Below are positions 36,842 through 46,235 of a stretch of 64,000 nucleotides of DNA, one piece after another; the stretch's first letter is position 1, and every line of letters starts with the position of its first letter. The stretch spans positions 2,728,001 to 2,792,000 of the forward strand of contig JAHBWV010000001.1 in NCBI GenBank assembly GCA_019636845.1. Direction: 5' to 3'. The position numbers and the translations under genes were made by a program. The DNA is from Phycisphaeraceae bacterium (GTDB lineage: Bacteria > Planctomycetota > Phycisphaerae > Phycisphaerales > UBA1924). Below the pieces are notes generated by a model that saw nothing but the letters and a program-made list of their open reading frames with translations, was not told where the DNA came from and ran no database searches.

Positions 36842-38365
36842 TCACACCTTGTGGTCCGACGATCGATCGAGGTATCCGCGCCTGATCATGGCCCGCACGA
36901 TGCCCACGGCCACCGGCGCAACCTCTGAGAGCGGGCGTCCAAGCCCAGAGGCGATCTCCGCCACGATCGAACGCAGAGCCGTCGAGCCGTCCGACCGCAT
37001 CAGGATCCTCGCGCCAGCCTCGTCGATCGTTGTCTCGTACGCCAAGCCCCGGAGAAGGCGGGCCGACGCCTGCTCCATGGCCCAGCCCCGCTCGTCGGGT
37101 CGGAGCGTGTGGTCGAGTCTCACGGCGGAAGCAACACGCAGATGCGCATCGAGCAGTTCCTCGTTGCGAACGCTCGCCAGCCAGGTCTCGGCGTCGATCC
37201 GACGGAGCACATCATGCCCCGCACCGCCAAGCATTTTGCGAGGGGCGTCGTCGAACGATGTCCACGTCTGATCACGATCGATCGGCCGATGGAGGAGGAT
37301 CATGCCGATGCTCGCTGCCTCGATCCCCTGCTCCTCGTACGAGGCGCGCCAGCGTGCGGCTCTTGCCGCGAGCGGCTCGCTCGACTCCTCTCTCGTGTGA
37401 CCCACCCAGTACTCCGCGTAGTCCCTGGCATCGAGTGTCTCGGATCGGAGCACGAGCATGTCGCACTCGCTCCCTTCAACCCACGTCGCGAGCCGATCTC
37501 GCCAGTCGAAGCCACGCATGTGAGCCCAGTTGCAGAGAAACTGGGCGACGCCTCCTCGGGCGAGCAACCCGGCGGCACCCCTGACAACGTGCTCCGTGAC
37601 TCCATCGCCGGACATCCCCGCGCTGCGGTAGACATGGTCCTGCTCTGGAGAGATCACGAATGGCGGGTTGCTCACGATGAGATCGAACAACTGACCCGAG
37701 ACCGGCTCGAAGAAGCTCCCGATACGCCACTCGATGTCGGGCTTCGCATTGAGCGCGGCGTTCAGGCGGGCCATCGCGATCGCTCGCTCATTGATGTCGG
37801 TGCCGATGACGCGCTCCGCGTGCGAGCTCGCGAGCAGGGCGTGGAAGCCGCACCCGGTCCCGAGATCGAGCACTCGCCCCACCGATCGCCTCGCCGTGAG
37901 CGATTCGAGCGTCAGCGTGCTGGAGCCGATCCCCATCACGAAGTCCGACGCGCGTGTCTCGCCGGCCCGAGGGATGTCGCTCGCGATCCAGAGCCCACGA
38001 ACCGGGTTGATGCAGACCGTCGATCGCTCGCCGCTCGGGCCGTCCCGAACCAGCCCCATCGCTCGAATCGCGGCACAAAGACCTGTGCCCAGGATCGCAT
38101 CGAGGGTGCCCGCCGTGTACGGCGCGTTCATGCACAAGAGACGAATCAGCGTGTCGAGTCTCGTACCGCTCGCGGTGCGAGCCATGAGTTCTTCGAGCGA
38201 CTTTGTCCCGATCGCAACGATGCTCGGGACGTCAAGTCGCGAGGACACAACATCGTGCGTGAAATCCGCGTCTGCCATGGCCTCGCGGAGCAGTTCGATC
38301 GTCGTGCTCGCGGCACCAGGACCCACGCTCGGAACGGGCACGGGGTGAGGGCTCGGGGGGTGCAT
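36842..38365 (-). CDS. HemK/PrmC-like class I SAM methyltransferase with extra N- and C-terminal domains
   Basis: 507 residues. A central Rossmann domain has motif I VLDLGTGCGFHALLASS (about residues 165-181), motif II VIGTDINERAIAMARLNAAL and the NPPF motif in DLIVSNPPFVISPEQD (about 235-250), which is typical of N5-Gln or N6-adenine transfer. An N-terminal winged-helix-like domain precedes it and a 200-residue C-terminal domain follows (WAMEQASARLLRGLAYETTI). This layout is shared by a large bacterial family without known substrate. The ATG at 38365 has GGAG 6 bp upstream; ATG 38377 is the alternative. Downstream kdsA is in the same direction. Confidence 0.88.
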   Translation of the reverse strand: MHPPSPHPVPVPSVGPGAASTTIELLREAMADADFTHDVVSSRLDVPSIVAIGTKSLEELMARTASGTRLDTLIRLLCMNAPYTAGTLDAILGTGLCAAIRAMGLVRDGPSGERSTVCINPVRGLWIASDIPRAGETRASDFVMGIGSSTLTLESLTARRSVGRVLDLGTGCGFHALLASSHAERVIGTDINERAIAMARLNAALNAKPDIEWRIGSFFEPVSGQLFDLIVSNPPFVISPEQDHVYRSAGMSGDGVTEHVVRGAAGLLARGGVAQFLCNWAHMRGFDWRDRLATWVEGSECDMLVLRSETLDARDYAEYWVGHTREESSEPLAARAARWRASYEEQGIEAASIGMILLHRPIDRDQTWTSFDDAPRKMLGGAGHDVLRRIDAETWLASVRNEELLDAHLRVASAVRLDHTLRPDERGWAMEQASARLLRGLAYETTIDEAGARILMRSDGSTALRSIVAEIASGLGRPLSEVAPVAVGIVRAMIRRGYLDRSSDHKV

Positions 38366-38470
38366 GCGCCGCTCCATCCTTCCGGATCGTGCTCCAGGAT
38401 CTTGGCAAACCGCGTCGCGACGGCCCGCACGCAGCCCAGAGGGTAGATACTGTAACGCAATCGGATAATG

Positions 38471-38544
38471 GGGCGGGTAGCTCAGTTGGCCAGAGCATTC
38501 GCCTTACACGCGAAGGGTCCAGGGTTCGAGTCCCTGCCCGCCCA
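38471..38544 (+). tRNA. tRNA-Val (anticodon TAC)
   Basis: 74 nt. Acceptor stem GGGCGGG/CCCGCCC, discriminator A; anticodon loop CTTACAC with TAC at 34-36 and stem TTCGC/GCGAA; T arm GGTTCGAGTCC. CCA is not encoded. Confidence 0.95.
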
Positions 38545-38596
38545 TTCTCCTCGGTTGCCAGAAAGATTCCGATTCAACGTCCGACAGTGCACTCCG

Positions 38597-39901
38597 ATGC
38601 CCAATTTTCTCGATCCGATCTATCTCATCGTCGCCGCCATCACCGCGCCGTGGTGGGCGAGAAAGGCGCGAGGGGGCTGGACGGAGCGATTCGGAAAGAT
38701 CGAGCCGTTGCACACCGGTGCCCGCAAGCGACTGATGCTCCACGCGGTTTCGGTCGGCGAGGTGAACGCCCTTCGCCATCTTGTGCCGCTCCTGACGCCA
38801 CACTGCGACGTCCTTGTCACCGCATCAACCGACACCGGGCTGAAGCGGGCGACCGAGCTCTATTCGTCAACGTGCGATGTCAGACGCTACCCCCTCGACG
38901 CGAGCTGGGCGGTTCGACGTTTCCTGGATGCGACGAGGCCCGATGCAGTCGCGCTCGTCGAACTCGAGCTCTGGCCGAACTTCGTCGCTGCGTGCCGCAC
39001 GCGGGGAATCCCGATCGGCGTCATCAACGGACGACTCTCGGAGCGTTCGTTCAAGGGATACCGAAAGATCAAGCGGTTCATCGGACGCTCCTTCGCTTCG
39101 CTCGACTTCGCGGCGGTCCAGGACACGGACTACGCCCTGAGATTCGAGGCCATGGGCGTCCATCCCGGGCGATGCCTGATCACCGGATCGATGAAATGGG
39201 ATTCGGCTCGCATCGAGGACACCGTCGCCGGCGCGGACACGCTCGCTGCGGAGATGGGCATCGACCGCGCTCGTCCGCTCATTGTCGCGGGAAGCACCGG
39301 ACCCGACGAGGAGTCTCTGCTCCACAACGTCTGCCCACCTGGCGCGCAGCTCCTGTGCGCACCGCGCCGAACCGAGCGATTCGACGAAGCGGCCAGAGCC
39401 ATGCCCGGATGCGTGCGACGCTCCGACATGCGCGCAAGGCCCGGGGCCGACCGCTTCCTCCTCGACTCGATCGGCGAGCTGCGCATGGCCTACTCCCTGG
39501 CGGATGTTGTGGTGGTGGGACGCTCGTTCGGCGACCTGCACGGCTCCGATCCGATCGAGCCAGTCGCGCTCGGCAAGGCGACGGTCATCGGCCCGGCGGT
39601 CAGCGACTTCGCCAGGGTCGTTCATGAACTGGAATCGGCGGGGGGGCTCGTCCGCGCCTCGCGGGATACGCTCGGACAGACGCTGCAACGCCTGCTGACG
39701 GACACCGAAGCACGGACCACACTCGCGAATCTGGGCAGAGTCGCGATCCGATCGAACCAGGGTTCGAGCGCGAGGCACGCCTCGTTGCTGCTCTCGCTCT
39801 TTGACGGCGAATCCCGTCGCGGAGACGAGTCGAATGCTCCTCGCCGGGTCTATCCATCGCCGCGAAATGTCGGCGGGACAGAGCGGCGGGTGGCCACCTA
39901 A
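38597..39901 (+). CDS. waaA: 3-deoxy-D-manno-octulosonic acid transferase (Kdo transferase)
   Basis: Adds Kdo to lipid A precursor; GT30 glycosyltransferase. 434 residues. An N-terminal membrane anchor (DPIYLIVAAITAPWWARK) is followed by the family motif HAVSVGEVNALRHL with the catalytic Glu, VALVELELWPNFVAACRTRG, VINGRLSERSFKGYRK, ITGSMKWDSA and a C-terminal GGSFGDLHG-type stretch as VVVGRSFGDLHGSDPIEP. Start ATG 38597, just after tRNA-Val; the upstream open frame runs through the tRNA and is not coding. tRNA-Lys follows at 39923. Same pathway as kdsA. Confidence 0.93.
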   Translation: MPNFLDPIYLIVAAITAPWWARKARGGWTERFGKIEPLHTGARKRLMLHAVSVGEVNALRHLVPLLTPHCDVLVTASTDTGLKRATELYSSTCDVRRYPLDASWAVRRFLDATRPDAVALVELELWPNFVAACRTRGIPIGVINGRLSERSFKGYRKIKRFIGRSFASLDFAAVQDTDYALRFEAMGVHPGRCLITGSMKWDSARIEDTVAGADTLAAEMGIDRARPLIVAGSTGPDEESLLHNVCPPGAQLLCAPRRTERFDEAARAMPGCVRRSDMRARPGADRFLLDSIGELRMAYSLADVVVVGRSFGDLHGSDPIEPVALGKATVIGPAVSDFARVVHELESAGGLVRASRDTLGQTLQRLLTDTEARTTLANLGRVAIRSNQGSSARHASLLLSLFDGESRRGDESNAPRRVYPSPRNVGGTERRVAT

Positions 39902-39922
39902 ACTTCGCTCTGCGCGAAGCGC

Positions 39923-39995
39923 GGGAGTGTAGCTCAGTCGGTAGAGCAGCGGCCTTTTAAGCCGTAGGTCCAGGGTTCGAGTCCCTGCGCTCCCA
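39923..39995 (+). tRNA. tRNA-Lys (anticodon TTT)
   Basis: 73 nt. Acceptor stem GGGAGTG/CGCTCCC with one G-T pair, discriminator A; anticodon loop CTTTTAA with TTT at 34-36 and stem GCGGC/GCCGT; T arm GGTTCGAGTCC. CCA is not encoded. It lies 21 bp after waaA and may share its transcript. Confidence 0.95.
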
Positions 39996-40074
39996 TTCAT
40001 CAGGCACGGTCCGGGCCGCGGCAGCGATGCCCGTCTCGCGTGCGGATCGTCGGCCCTGCCGATCGGAGCAATGG

Positions 40075-43000
40075 ATGGTGCCGATGCTGGTCCTGCACGC
40101 GACCTTCTGCGATGGTGAGATCCGTTTGTGGGCCGAGGATGTTTCTCGCTGGCCGGTGGCCATGCGCGAAACCACCGGCGAGATCGCTGAGCACCCGTAC
40201 TGCGCGAGCGTGCAGGACCTCCACGCCGCCCTCGGACCGATACTCCAGCGCGCGGCGATCGAGCCCACGCCCGGCACGCTTAGATTGCGATTGCCCCTTA
40301 TTCCGGGCACCGACGCTCTCCCGCTCCCGAGCCCACGCTTCGCGCACGAGGTCGCGTCCCCGGAGCACGAGCCGGAAGGGCTCGGTGAATTCCACGCCTC
40401 GTGCCTCTCGATCGCACCCGGCTCGGCCCGCCTCGCGCTCGAAGGCCTGCTCGACGCTGGCGAGAGTGCCTCGACGGGCGTGAACGCCATGGGGCTCTCT
40501 CGGCCCATCTTTCCAGGGCGCAGTGTCGAGTTCTGGCTGCTCGCCGATCGTCTCGCGAGGCACCTGCTCGCCCAGCAACGTGTGGTGCCGATGCTCGCCC
40601 AGAACGCACAGGGCGACCTGACCGCGCTCTGGCTCCCCTGGATGGCTGATGAGGCGACGGTCGTGCGCTGCGAGTCCGTGCTCCGCGCCATGCCGCCGAT
40701 CGCCAGGGCGGGTGTTGACGCCCTCATCCACGATCCGTGGAAGACGCTTGAGTCGTTCGTCGTTGCGGTTGTCGACTCCGCGGCACGCACCGCGCTGATC
40801 CGAGAGACGATGTCCGACACGATCGAAGGACGCGACGCGGTGGACCCGCACGTCGGCTGGCTCCGGGGGCTGCTCAGCACCCAGCGAGATGTACCAGGAA
40901 CGCAGGCCCAGCGTCAGGAGATGGTCCGGCGCGTGCGGACCTGGATCGGACGCCTCGACGAGCGGGGCATGTCCGCCGCGTGGCGTCTGTGCCTTCGACT
41001 CAACGAGCCGAGCACCAGCGCGAAACTCGCTGACCTTGCCGCTCCGCCCGATGACCTGGCCTGGACACTCTCATTCCACCTCCAGTCCGTCGATCGTCCC
41101 GACATCATGGTCGATGCCGAGGATATCTGGATGCTTTCGAGCGAGAGTGTCTCGATTGAGGGGCTGAGACTCGAGTCTCCGCAAGAACTGCTGCTGGCCG
41201 AACTCGGGCGTGCGTCCCGCATCTACGACCGGCTTGAGAAGGCCCTCGACGACTCCGAGCCGGCGGAAATGTCCCTCTCGACGCGCCAGGCGTATCAGTA
41301 CCTGCGTGAGATCCAGCCTGTCCTCCGTGAGCAGGGCTTCGGCTCGATCGTGCCCGACTGGTGGGATTCTCCGAGCGCGCGCATCGGTGCCAGACTCAAG
41401 GTCTCCACCCCAGAATCGGTCGAGTCCGGCGACGCGTCGGGCGCGGTCACTCCGAACTCGCCACGCCTCGGCATGGCGGCACTCGTCAACTACAAGTGGG
41501 AGATCGCGCTCGGCGACACCACGCTCTCGATCGAAGAGTTCGAGCAGCTCGCGGCACGCAAGAGCCCCCTGATCCGCGTCAATGGGCGATGGGTTGAGGT
41601 ACGGCCCGAAGACGTGCAGGCCGCCATGAAGTTCATCAAGGAGAACACCTCCGGAACGATGACCGTCGCCGAGGCACTCCGCGTCGCGTACGGCACCGAT
41701 CCGGGAGAGACCGGCGTGCCTGTCGTCGGCATGGAACTCGACGGATGGATCAAATCCGCGCTCGGCGGAGCGACCGAGCAGGTGCCGACGATCGATGCCC
41801 CCCCCTCGTTCCGAGGCACACTCAGGCCCTACCAGGCCCGAGGCCTCGCGTGGATGTCGTTCCTCGAACGATTCGGATTCGGCATGTGCCTCGCCGATGA
41901 CATGGGGCTCGGCAAGACGATCCAGATGCTCGCCCTCCTCCTGCATGAACGCCTGAACGGAGCAAAGCCCGGGCCGACGCTTCTGGTCGTTCCGATGTCC
42001 GTTGTCAGCAACTGGCTGCGAGAGAGCAAGCGGTTCGCGCCCGAGCTCCGCGTGCTCATCCATCACGGCGTCGAGCGGAAGTCCGGCGATGACTTCCTTC
42101 TGGCTGTTGAGCAGTCCGATCTGGTCATCACGACATACGCGCTGATCCACAGGGATCTCGGCTCGCTCGAACGCGTCCACTGGGGCCGGATCGTGCTCGA
42201 CGAGGCCCAATGCATCAAAAACCCGGTCGCCAAGCAGGCGCAGGCAGTCCGTGCGATGATCGCCGATCGACGCACCGCACTCACCGGCACCCCGGTCGAG
42301 AACCGCCTCAGCGAGTTGTGGTCGATCATGGACTTCCTGAACCCCGGGCTGCTCGGCTCCGCCCCCTCATTCCGAAGAAGGTTCGCCGTCCCGGTTGAAC
42401 GCTACCGAGACCGTGTCCGGACCGACCAGCTCCGGCGACTCGTTCAGCCCTTCGTGCTCCGGCGCCTCAAAACCGATCCGACCGTCGTCGCCGACCTCCC
42501 CCCCAAGCTGGAGACCAAGGAGTACAGCCACCTCACCGCGGAGCAGGCCCAGCTCTACGACGCCTGCGTCAAACGCGTGCTCGGCGAGGTCGATCGCGCC
42601 GAAGGGATGCAGCGCAGAGGGCTGGTCCTCGCGGCACTCATCAAACTCAAGCAGATCTGCAACCACCCCTCGCAGTTGCTCAAGGACACAGAGGGCGTCC
42701 GCCCCGCGGACCCGTCTCGTTCAGGCAAGACCACGCGCCTGCTCGAAATGCTCGACGAGATCCTCGCGGAGGGCGACCAGTCCCTCATCTTCACGCAGTT
42801 CCGTCAGATGGGACATCTCCTGCAGTTGATGATCCAGCACGAGATCAACAGGCCCGTTCTCTTCCTGCACGGAGGCACTCCCCAGACCGAGCGCCAACGC
42901 ATCATCGACACCTTCCAGCGCGCCGATGGTCAGCACCCGATCCTCATCCTGTCCCTCAAAGCAGGCGGCGTTGGCCTCAACCTCACTGCCGCGACCCACG

Positions 43001-43266
43001 TCTTCCACTTCGACCGCTGGTGGAACCCCGCAGTCGAGAACCAGGCGACCGACCGCGCGTATCGCATCGGCCAGACCAGAACCGTCCATGTTCACAAGTT
43101 CGTGGTCGCAGGCACCCTCGAAGACCGCATCGACGAGATGATCGAACAGAAGACCGAACTCGCCTCGAACATCATCGGCTCCGGCGAGCGCTGGCTCACC
43201 GAGCTCTCTACCGACCAGCTCCGCGACATACTGACCCTGCGTCCGGACGCCGTCAGCGACGAGTAA
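40075..43266 (+). CDS. SNF2 family DEAD/DEAH helicase
   Basis: 1,063 residues. The N-terminal half (1-580) is the SNF2-associated region of bacterial helicases, with NYKWEIALGDTTLSIEEFEQ before the motor. Motor motifs: Walker A in LADDMGLGKTIQMLALL (about residue 604), DEAQ box VLDEAQCIKNP (about 708), ALTGTPVENRLSELWSIMDF, LKQICNHPSQ, and the second RecA-like lobe with FTQFRQMGHLL, LHGGTPQTERQ, LSLKAGGVGLNLTAATHV and NQATDRAYRIGQ. Likely remodels protein-DNA complexes. GGAG 6 bp before ATG 40075. Bacterial SNF2 enzymes often pair with a SWIM protein; the one here is 10 kb away. Confidence 0.93.
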   Translation: MVPMLVLHATFCDGEIRLWAEDVSRWPVAMRETTGEIAEHPYCASVQDLHAALGPILQRAAIEPTPGTLRLRLPLIPGTDALPLPSPRFAHEVASPEHEPEGLGEFHASCLSIAPGSARLALEGLLDAGESASTGVNAMGLSRPIFPGRSVEFWLLADRLARHLLAQQRVVPMLAQNAQGDLTALWLPWMADEATVVRCESVLRAMPPIARAGVDALIHDPWKTLESFVVAVVDSAARTALIRETMSDTIEGRDAVDPHVGWLRGLLSTQRDVPGTQAQRQEMVRRVRTWIGRLDERGMSAAWRLCLRLNEPSTSAKLADLAAPPDDLAWTLSFHLQSVDRPDIMVDAEDIWMLSSESVSIEGLRLESPQELLLAELGRASRIYDRLEKALDDSEPAEMSLSTRQAYQYLREIQPVLREQGFGSIVPDWWDSPSARIGARLKVSTPESVESGDASGAVTPNSPRLGMAALVNYKWEIALGDTTLSIEEFEQLAARKSPLIRVNGRWVEVRPEDVQAAMKFIKENTSGTMTVAEALRVAYGTDPGETGVPVVGMELDGWIKSALGGATEQVPTIDAPPSFRGTLRPYQARGLAWMSFLERFGFGMCLADDMGLGKTIQMLALLLHERLNGAKPGPTLLVVPMSVVSNWLRESKRFAPELRVLIHHGVERKSGDDFLLAVEQSDLVITTYALIHRDLGSLERVHWGRIVLDEAQCIKNPVAKQAQAVRAMIADRRTALTGTPVENRLSELWSIMDFLNPGLLGSAPSFRRRFAVPVERYRDRVRTDQLRRLVQPFVLRRLKTDPTVVADLPPKLETKEYSHLTAEQAQLYDACVKRVLGEVDRAEGMQRRGLVLAALIKLKQICNHPSQLLKDTEGVRPADPSRSGKTTRLLEMLDEILAEGDQSLIFTQFRQMGHLLQLMIQHEINRPVLFLHGGTPQTERQRIIDTFQRADGQHPILILSLKAGGVGLNLTAATHVFHFDRWWNPAVENQATDRAYRIGQTRTVHVHKFVVAGTLEDRIDEMIEQKTELASNIIGSGERWLTELSTDQLRDILTLRPDAVSDE

Positions 43267-43321
43267 CCCACCCGACCGGAACCCTTTCGTGGCAACGCGC
43301 AACGCGGTTCACGCCTGTGGA

Positions 43322-43350
43322 TTGCCGCACGCAGAGCATCGGCCTATCGT
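43322..43350 (+). promoter_or_regulatory. Candidate promoter of rpmB
   Basis: TTGCCG - 17 bp - TATCGT, 26 bp before the rpmB ATG. Four of six bases match in each box and the spacing is optimal. Confidence 0.4.
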
Positions 43351-43376
43351 CTTGGCCCTACGCAAGAGGTGATCCC

Positions 43377-43655
43377 ATGCCCGCCAAGTGCCACTTTACC
43401 GGTAAGAAAGTCTCCTTCGGGATGAAGCGCGCCTGGCGCGGTCAGGCCATCAAGAAGGGCGGCTTCGGTCTCAAGCCAACCGGCATCACACGCCGGAAGT
43501 TCCGTCCGAATCTTCAGGCCGTTGACGCCATTGTCGATGGTCGTCGCCAGCGGATCACCGTCTCCGCCAAGGCCATCCGCACCGGCCTCGTCGTCAAGGC
43601 GCTCAAGCGCAAGTACGGCTACACCCGCCAGCAGAAGCAGGGCACGCACGCCTGA
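43377..43655 (+). CDS. rpmB: 50S ribosomal protein L28
   Basis: 92 residues. CHFTGKKVSFGMKRAW, TRRKFRPNLQAVDAIVDG and RITVSAKAIRTGLVVKALK match L28. The first Cys is kept, but the second CxxC pair of zinc forms is absent. AGAGGTGAT precedes ATG 43377; the frame open upstream overlaps the helicase and is not coding. rpmG (L33), often nearby, is not present. Confidence 0.93.
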   Translation: MPAKCHFTGKKVSFGMKRAWRGQAIKKGGFGLKPTGITRRKFRPNLQAVDAIVDGRRQRITVSAKAIRTGLVVKALKRKYGYTRQQKQGTHA

Positions 43656-43686
43656 GTGCGAGTCTTCATCCTCATGAGCCATCTAT

Positions 43687-43720
43687 GCGGGCCGACGCAA
43701 GCGTCGGCCCGCTTCTCGTT
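43687..43720 (+). terminator. Rho-independent terminator after rpmB
   Basis: GCGGGCCGACG - CAAG - CGTCGGCCCGC, 11 perfect base pairs, followed by TTCTCGTT. It begins 32 bp after the rpmB stop codon. Confidence 0.8.
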
Positions 43721-43766
43721 GCGCCCCGTTCACGCGCGCTAGACTGAACCGAGCGAGGGCCGTTTC

Positions 43767-44291
43767 ATGCTGTGTCAGTGCGGCGAGCGCGAAGCCACGA
43801 TCCACGAGGTCGTGATCAAAGCAGGTCGGAAGGTGGAGCGACACCTCTGCGAAGTCTGCGCACGCCAGGCGGGCATGGATGTCGGCACACCCGCAACACC
43901 GGTCGTCGCGAAGGTCACCGTCGTCCAAGGCCCCACCTGCGATGCGTGCGGCACCTCCATCTCCGAGTTCCGCCATACCGGCCTGCTCGGCTGCCCCGCG
44001 TGCTATCGACGATTCGAGACCCAACTCACACCGCTGCTGGAGCGAGCCCACGAAGGGGGCACGCACCATGTCGGCAAGGTGCCCCTGCGACTGCTCCAAT
44101 CCATGTCGGGCACGCCGGCGGGCGAGTCCTTACTGGGCGACGCCGTCGAGCGTGCCGCCCGGCTGGGGCTCCTCCGGCAACAGTTGGAAGAGGCCGTCCA
44201 CGCCGAGCAGTACGAGCGTGCCGCGATGATCCGCGATGAGATCGCCAAGGCCGCAGACTCCCACTCTGGTGGCCCGGAGCCGAAGCCATGA
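43767..44291 (+). CDS. mcsA: McsA-like zinc-finger protein with UVR domain
   Basis: Activator of the protein-arginine kinase McsB. 174 residues: first zinc site MLCQCG with HLCEVCARQAG (residues 1-36), second CDACGTSISEFRH with GCPACYRRFE (about 58-82), and a C-terminal UVR helix pair LLRQQLEEAVHAEQYERAAMIRDEI (about 134-158). This is the McsA order known from Bacillus. Stop overlaps the mcsB start by 4 bp (ATGA), so the two are coupled. AGGG precedes the ATG. Confidence 0.9.
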   Translation: MLCQCGEREATIHEVVIKAGRKVERHLCEVCARQAGMDVGTPATPVVAKVTVVQGPTCDACGTSISEFRHTGLLGCPACYRRFETQLTPLLERAHEGGTHHVGKVPLRLLQSMSGTPAGESLLGDAVERAARLGLLRQQLEEAVHAEQYERAAMIRDEIAKAADSHSGGPEPKP

Positions 44292-45394
44292 GCGCGGGGC
44301 GAGGCGGCGAGATCCCGTTCCACGAGGCCAACACAGAGTGGCTTCGTGCCACAGGCCAGGCCTGCGACGTAGTCCTTTCATCGCGGGTGCGACTGGCAAG
44401 AAACCTCGCCGGCTTTCCCTTCATGCCCAAGGCGAGCCGCGCCGATCGACGACAAATACTCGACGTCTGCCGACGGAGAGTCGTCGAGATTCCCACGCAA
44501 GAACGGATCGCCTGGGTCGACCTCCACACCGCCTCCACCGAACAACGCACCATCCTCGTCGAACGTCACCTCATCTCAAAGCAGCACGCACGCGGCAAGC
44601 TCAACAGCGGCCAGGGCGGCATCGAAGAACCGCGCGGGGTCGCCATCGCCCAGCAATCCGAGCAACTGGCCATCATGGTCAACGAAGAGGACCACCTCCG
44701 GATCCAATCGCTCCGGTGCGGGTTGTCCCTCACCGAGGCGCTGAAACTCGCGAACGAGATCGACGATGCGCTGGAGCGATCACTCGACTACGCCTTCGAT
44801 CGCAGGTTCGGATACCTGACCGCCTGCCCCACGAATGTCGGCACTGGAATCCGCTTCTCCGTCATGCTCCATCTTCCCGGACTCCGTCTGAGAAACGAGC
44901 TCGAGAAAGTCAAACGCGCCGCCGCCGCGATGTCGCTTGCCGTCCGTGGCTTCTACGGAGAAGGATCAAACGCCGTCGGCGACCTCTACCAGATCTCGAA
45001 TCAGACGACGCTCGGAAAGTCCGAACAGATGCTCTTGCACGAGCTGCAGAACGAGATCATCCCACAGGTCATCGAGTACGAGCGCGCCAGCCGGCGAATG
45101 CTCGTCACGCGGGGCGGCCCCGTACTCCGAGATCGCGTCCATCGGGCTCTTGGCATCCTCACCCACGCCCGCCTTCTCGCGGCCGAAGAAGCCATGGACC
45201 TGCTCAGCACACTCCGACTCGGCATCGTGCTGGGCCTTGTCGAAGGCGTCCCGGAACGCATCGCCCACGCCCTGCTCCTCCTCGTTCAGCCCGGCCACCT
45301 GCAGCGCGCAACGGGTCGCCCGATGGACCAAGAGCACCGGCGCGGCGCGCGAGCAGATCTGGTCCGAGCCGCGCTCGCACCCTATCGAACCTGA
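44288..45394 (+). CDS. mcsB: Protein-arginine kinase McsB
   Basis: Phosphorylates arginine in proteins, marking them for ClpCP. 368 residues. Diagnostic text: VVLSSRVRLARNLAGFPF, MVNEEDHLRIQSL, the Cys loop YLTACPTNVGTGIRFSVMLH, ISNQTTLGKSEQ, and the allosteric pArg-pocket motif RDxxRA as LRDRVHRALGIL. All catalytic features are present. Unlike in Firmicutes, no ctsR or clpC flanks it; comF starts 8 bp after the stop. Partner ClpC would be encoded elsewhere. Confidence 0.95.
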   Translation: MSAGRGGEIPFHEANTEWLRATGQACDVVLSSRVRLARNLAGFPFMPKASRADRRQILDVCRRRVVEIPTQERIAWVDLHTASTEQRTILVERHLISKQHARGKLNSGQGGIEEPRGVAIAQQSEQLAIMVNEEDHLRIQSLRCGLSLTEALKLANEIDDALERSLDYAFDRRFGYLTACPTNVGTGIRFSVMLHLPGLRLRNELEKVKRAAAAMSLAVRGFYGEGSNAVGDLYQISNQTTLGKSEQMLLHELQNEIIPQVIEYERASRRMLVTRGGPVLRDRVHRALGILTHARLLAAEEAMDLLSTLRLGIVLGLVEGVPERIAHALLLLVQPGHLQRATGRPMDQEHRRGARADLVRAALAPYRT

Positions 45395-45402
45395 GCCCGA
45401 GT

Positions 45403-46182
45403 ATGGCTGCCGACCCGCCCAATGCCCACAACCGCATCGGCACCGCGCTCCTCGAGATCGAGCGAACCTGGCTCGGCTTCACCTCTCCCCCACTGTCGAG
45501 CCGCCTGCGCGATGCGGGGTGGAATCCGGAGCCACTGGCCGCGTCATGCAGTCGCTGTGGCGCAAGCCGGGGGCCGAACACCGCCGCATCTGATGGATGC
45601 ACCGAGTGCCTGGATGCTCGCCTTCCGTGGAAGCGGTTCGTTCGCCTCGGCACCTACCACGGCGTGCTTGGCGAGGTCGCCAGAGACATCAAGTTCAACC
45701 GGTTCCGATCTCTTGGTGTGGCTGCCGGACGCCTGCTCGGTGAGCAATTGAAACAGGCGATGGAAGAATCCAGACTAGATCCAAACACCGTCTGGATCGT
45801 TCCGGTTCCGATGAGTCGCCTCCGATACCTGGAACGCGGGATCGACCACACGCTGGCGATCACACGTGGTGCCGCGGCTGTGACTGGTGCCAGGTGCGTC
45901 CGCCTGCTTACCAGAAGACACGGTCCAACGCAGCTTGCAGTGGTCCCCAGCGAGCGTGCGGGAAACGTCAGGGGTGTCTTTCGGGTTCGCGAGCGGGGCT
46001 TGCGGGGCGACCTTCCGAAGGTGATCGTGGTGATGGACGACGTGCGGACATCGGGGGCCACGCTGGTCTCGGCCTGCCGCACGATCCGTAAGTCTCTGTC
46101 ACGAAATACACTGGGGGAAAGGCGTCGCCCCGATCTCTGGGGGATGTCGTTGGCGGTCTCTGATCGGGCGTCATCATCGTGA
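45403..46182 (+). CDS. ComF family phosphoribosyltransferase-like protein
   Basis: 259 residues. N-terminal zinc-finger CSRCGASRGPN with GCTECLDARLPW, then TYHGVLGEVARDIKFNRFRS, VPVPMSRLRYLERGIDHT and the PRPP-binding motif VIVVMDDVRTSGATL near residue 207. ComF proteins assist DNA uptake by competent cells in some bacteria; in many others the role is unclear. It starts 8 bp after mcsB, so it is part of the mcsAB operon. Start at ATG 45403. The C-terminus (DRASSS) is short and not conserved. Confidence 0.88.
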   Translation: MAADPPNAHNRIGTALLEIERTWLGFTSPPLSSRLRDAGWNPEPLAASCSRCGASRGPNTAASDGCTECLDARLPWKRFVRLGTYHGVLGEVARDIKFNRFRSLGVAAGRLLGEQLKQAMEESRLDPNTVWIVPVPMSRLRYLERGIDHTLAITRGAAAVTGARCVRLLTRRHGPTQLAVVPSERAGNVRGVFRVRERGLRGDLPKVIVVMDDVRTSGATLVSACRTIRKSLSRNTLGERRRPDLWGMSLAVSDRASSS

Positions 46183-46235
46183 GCGACGCCTTGAGAATTC
46201 CGTCAAAGATTGCGATTGAAAAGCGTCTTGGACGC

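Noticed and set aside
37109-38446. 445-codon open frame opposite the HemK-like methyltransferase
   Set aside because: The minus strand has clear SAM and NPPF motifs; this frame has none.
43020-43376. Upstream extension of the rpmB frame
   Set aside because: Overlaps the SNF2 gene, and L28 begins with MPAKCHFTGKK at 43377 after a good ribosome-binding site.
44236-45402. Upstream extension of the comF frame
   Set aside because: Lies entirely over mcsB in another frame; the ComF fold begins after ATG 45403.
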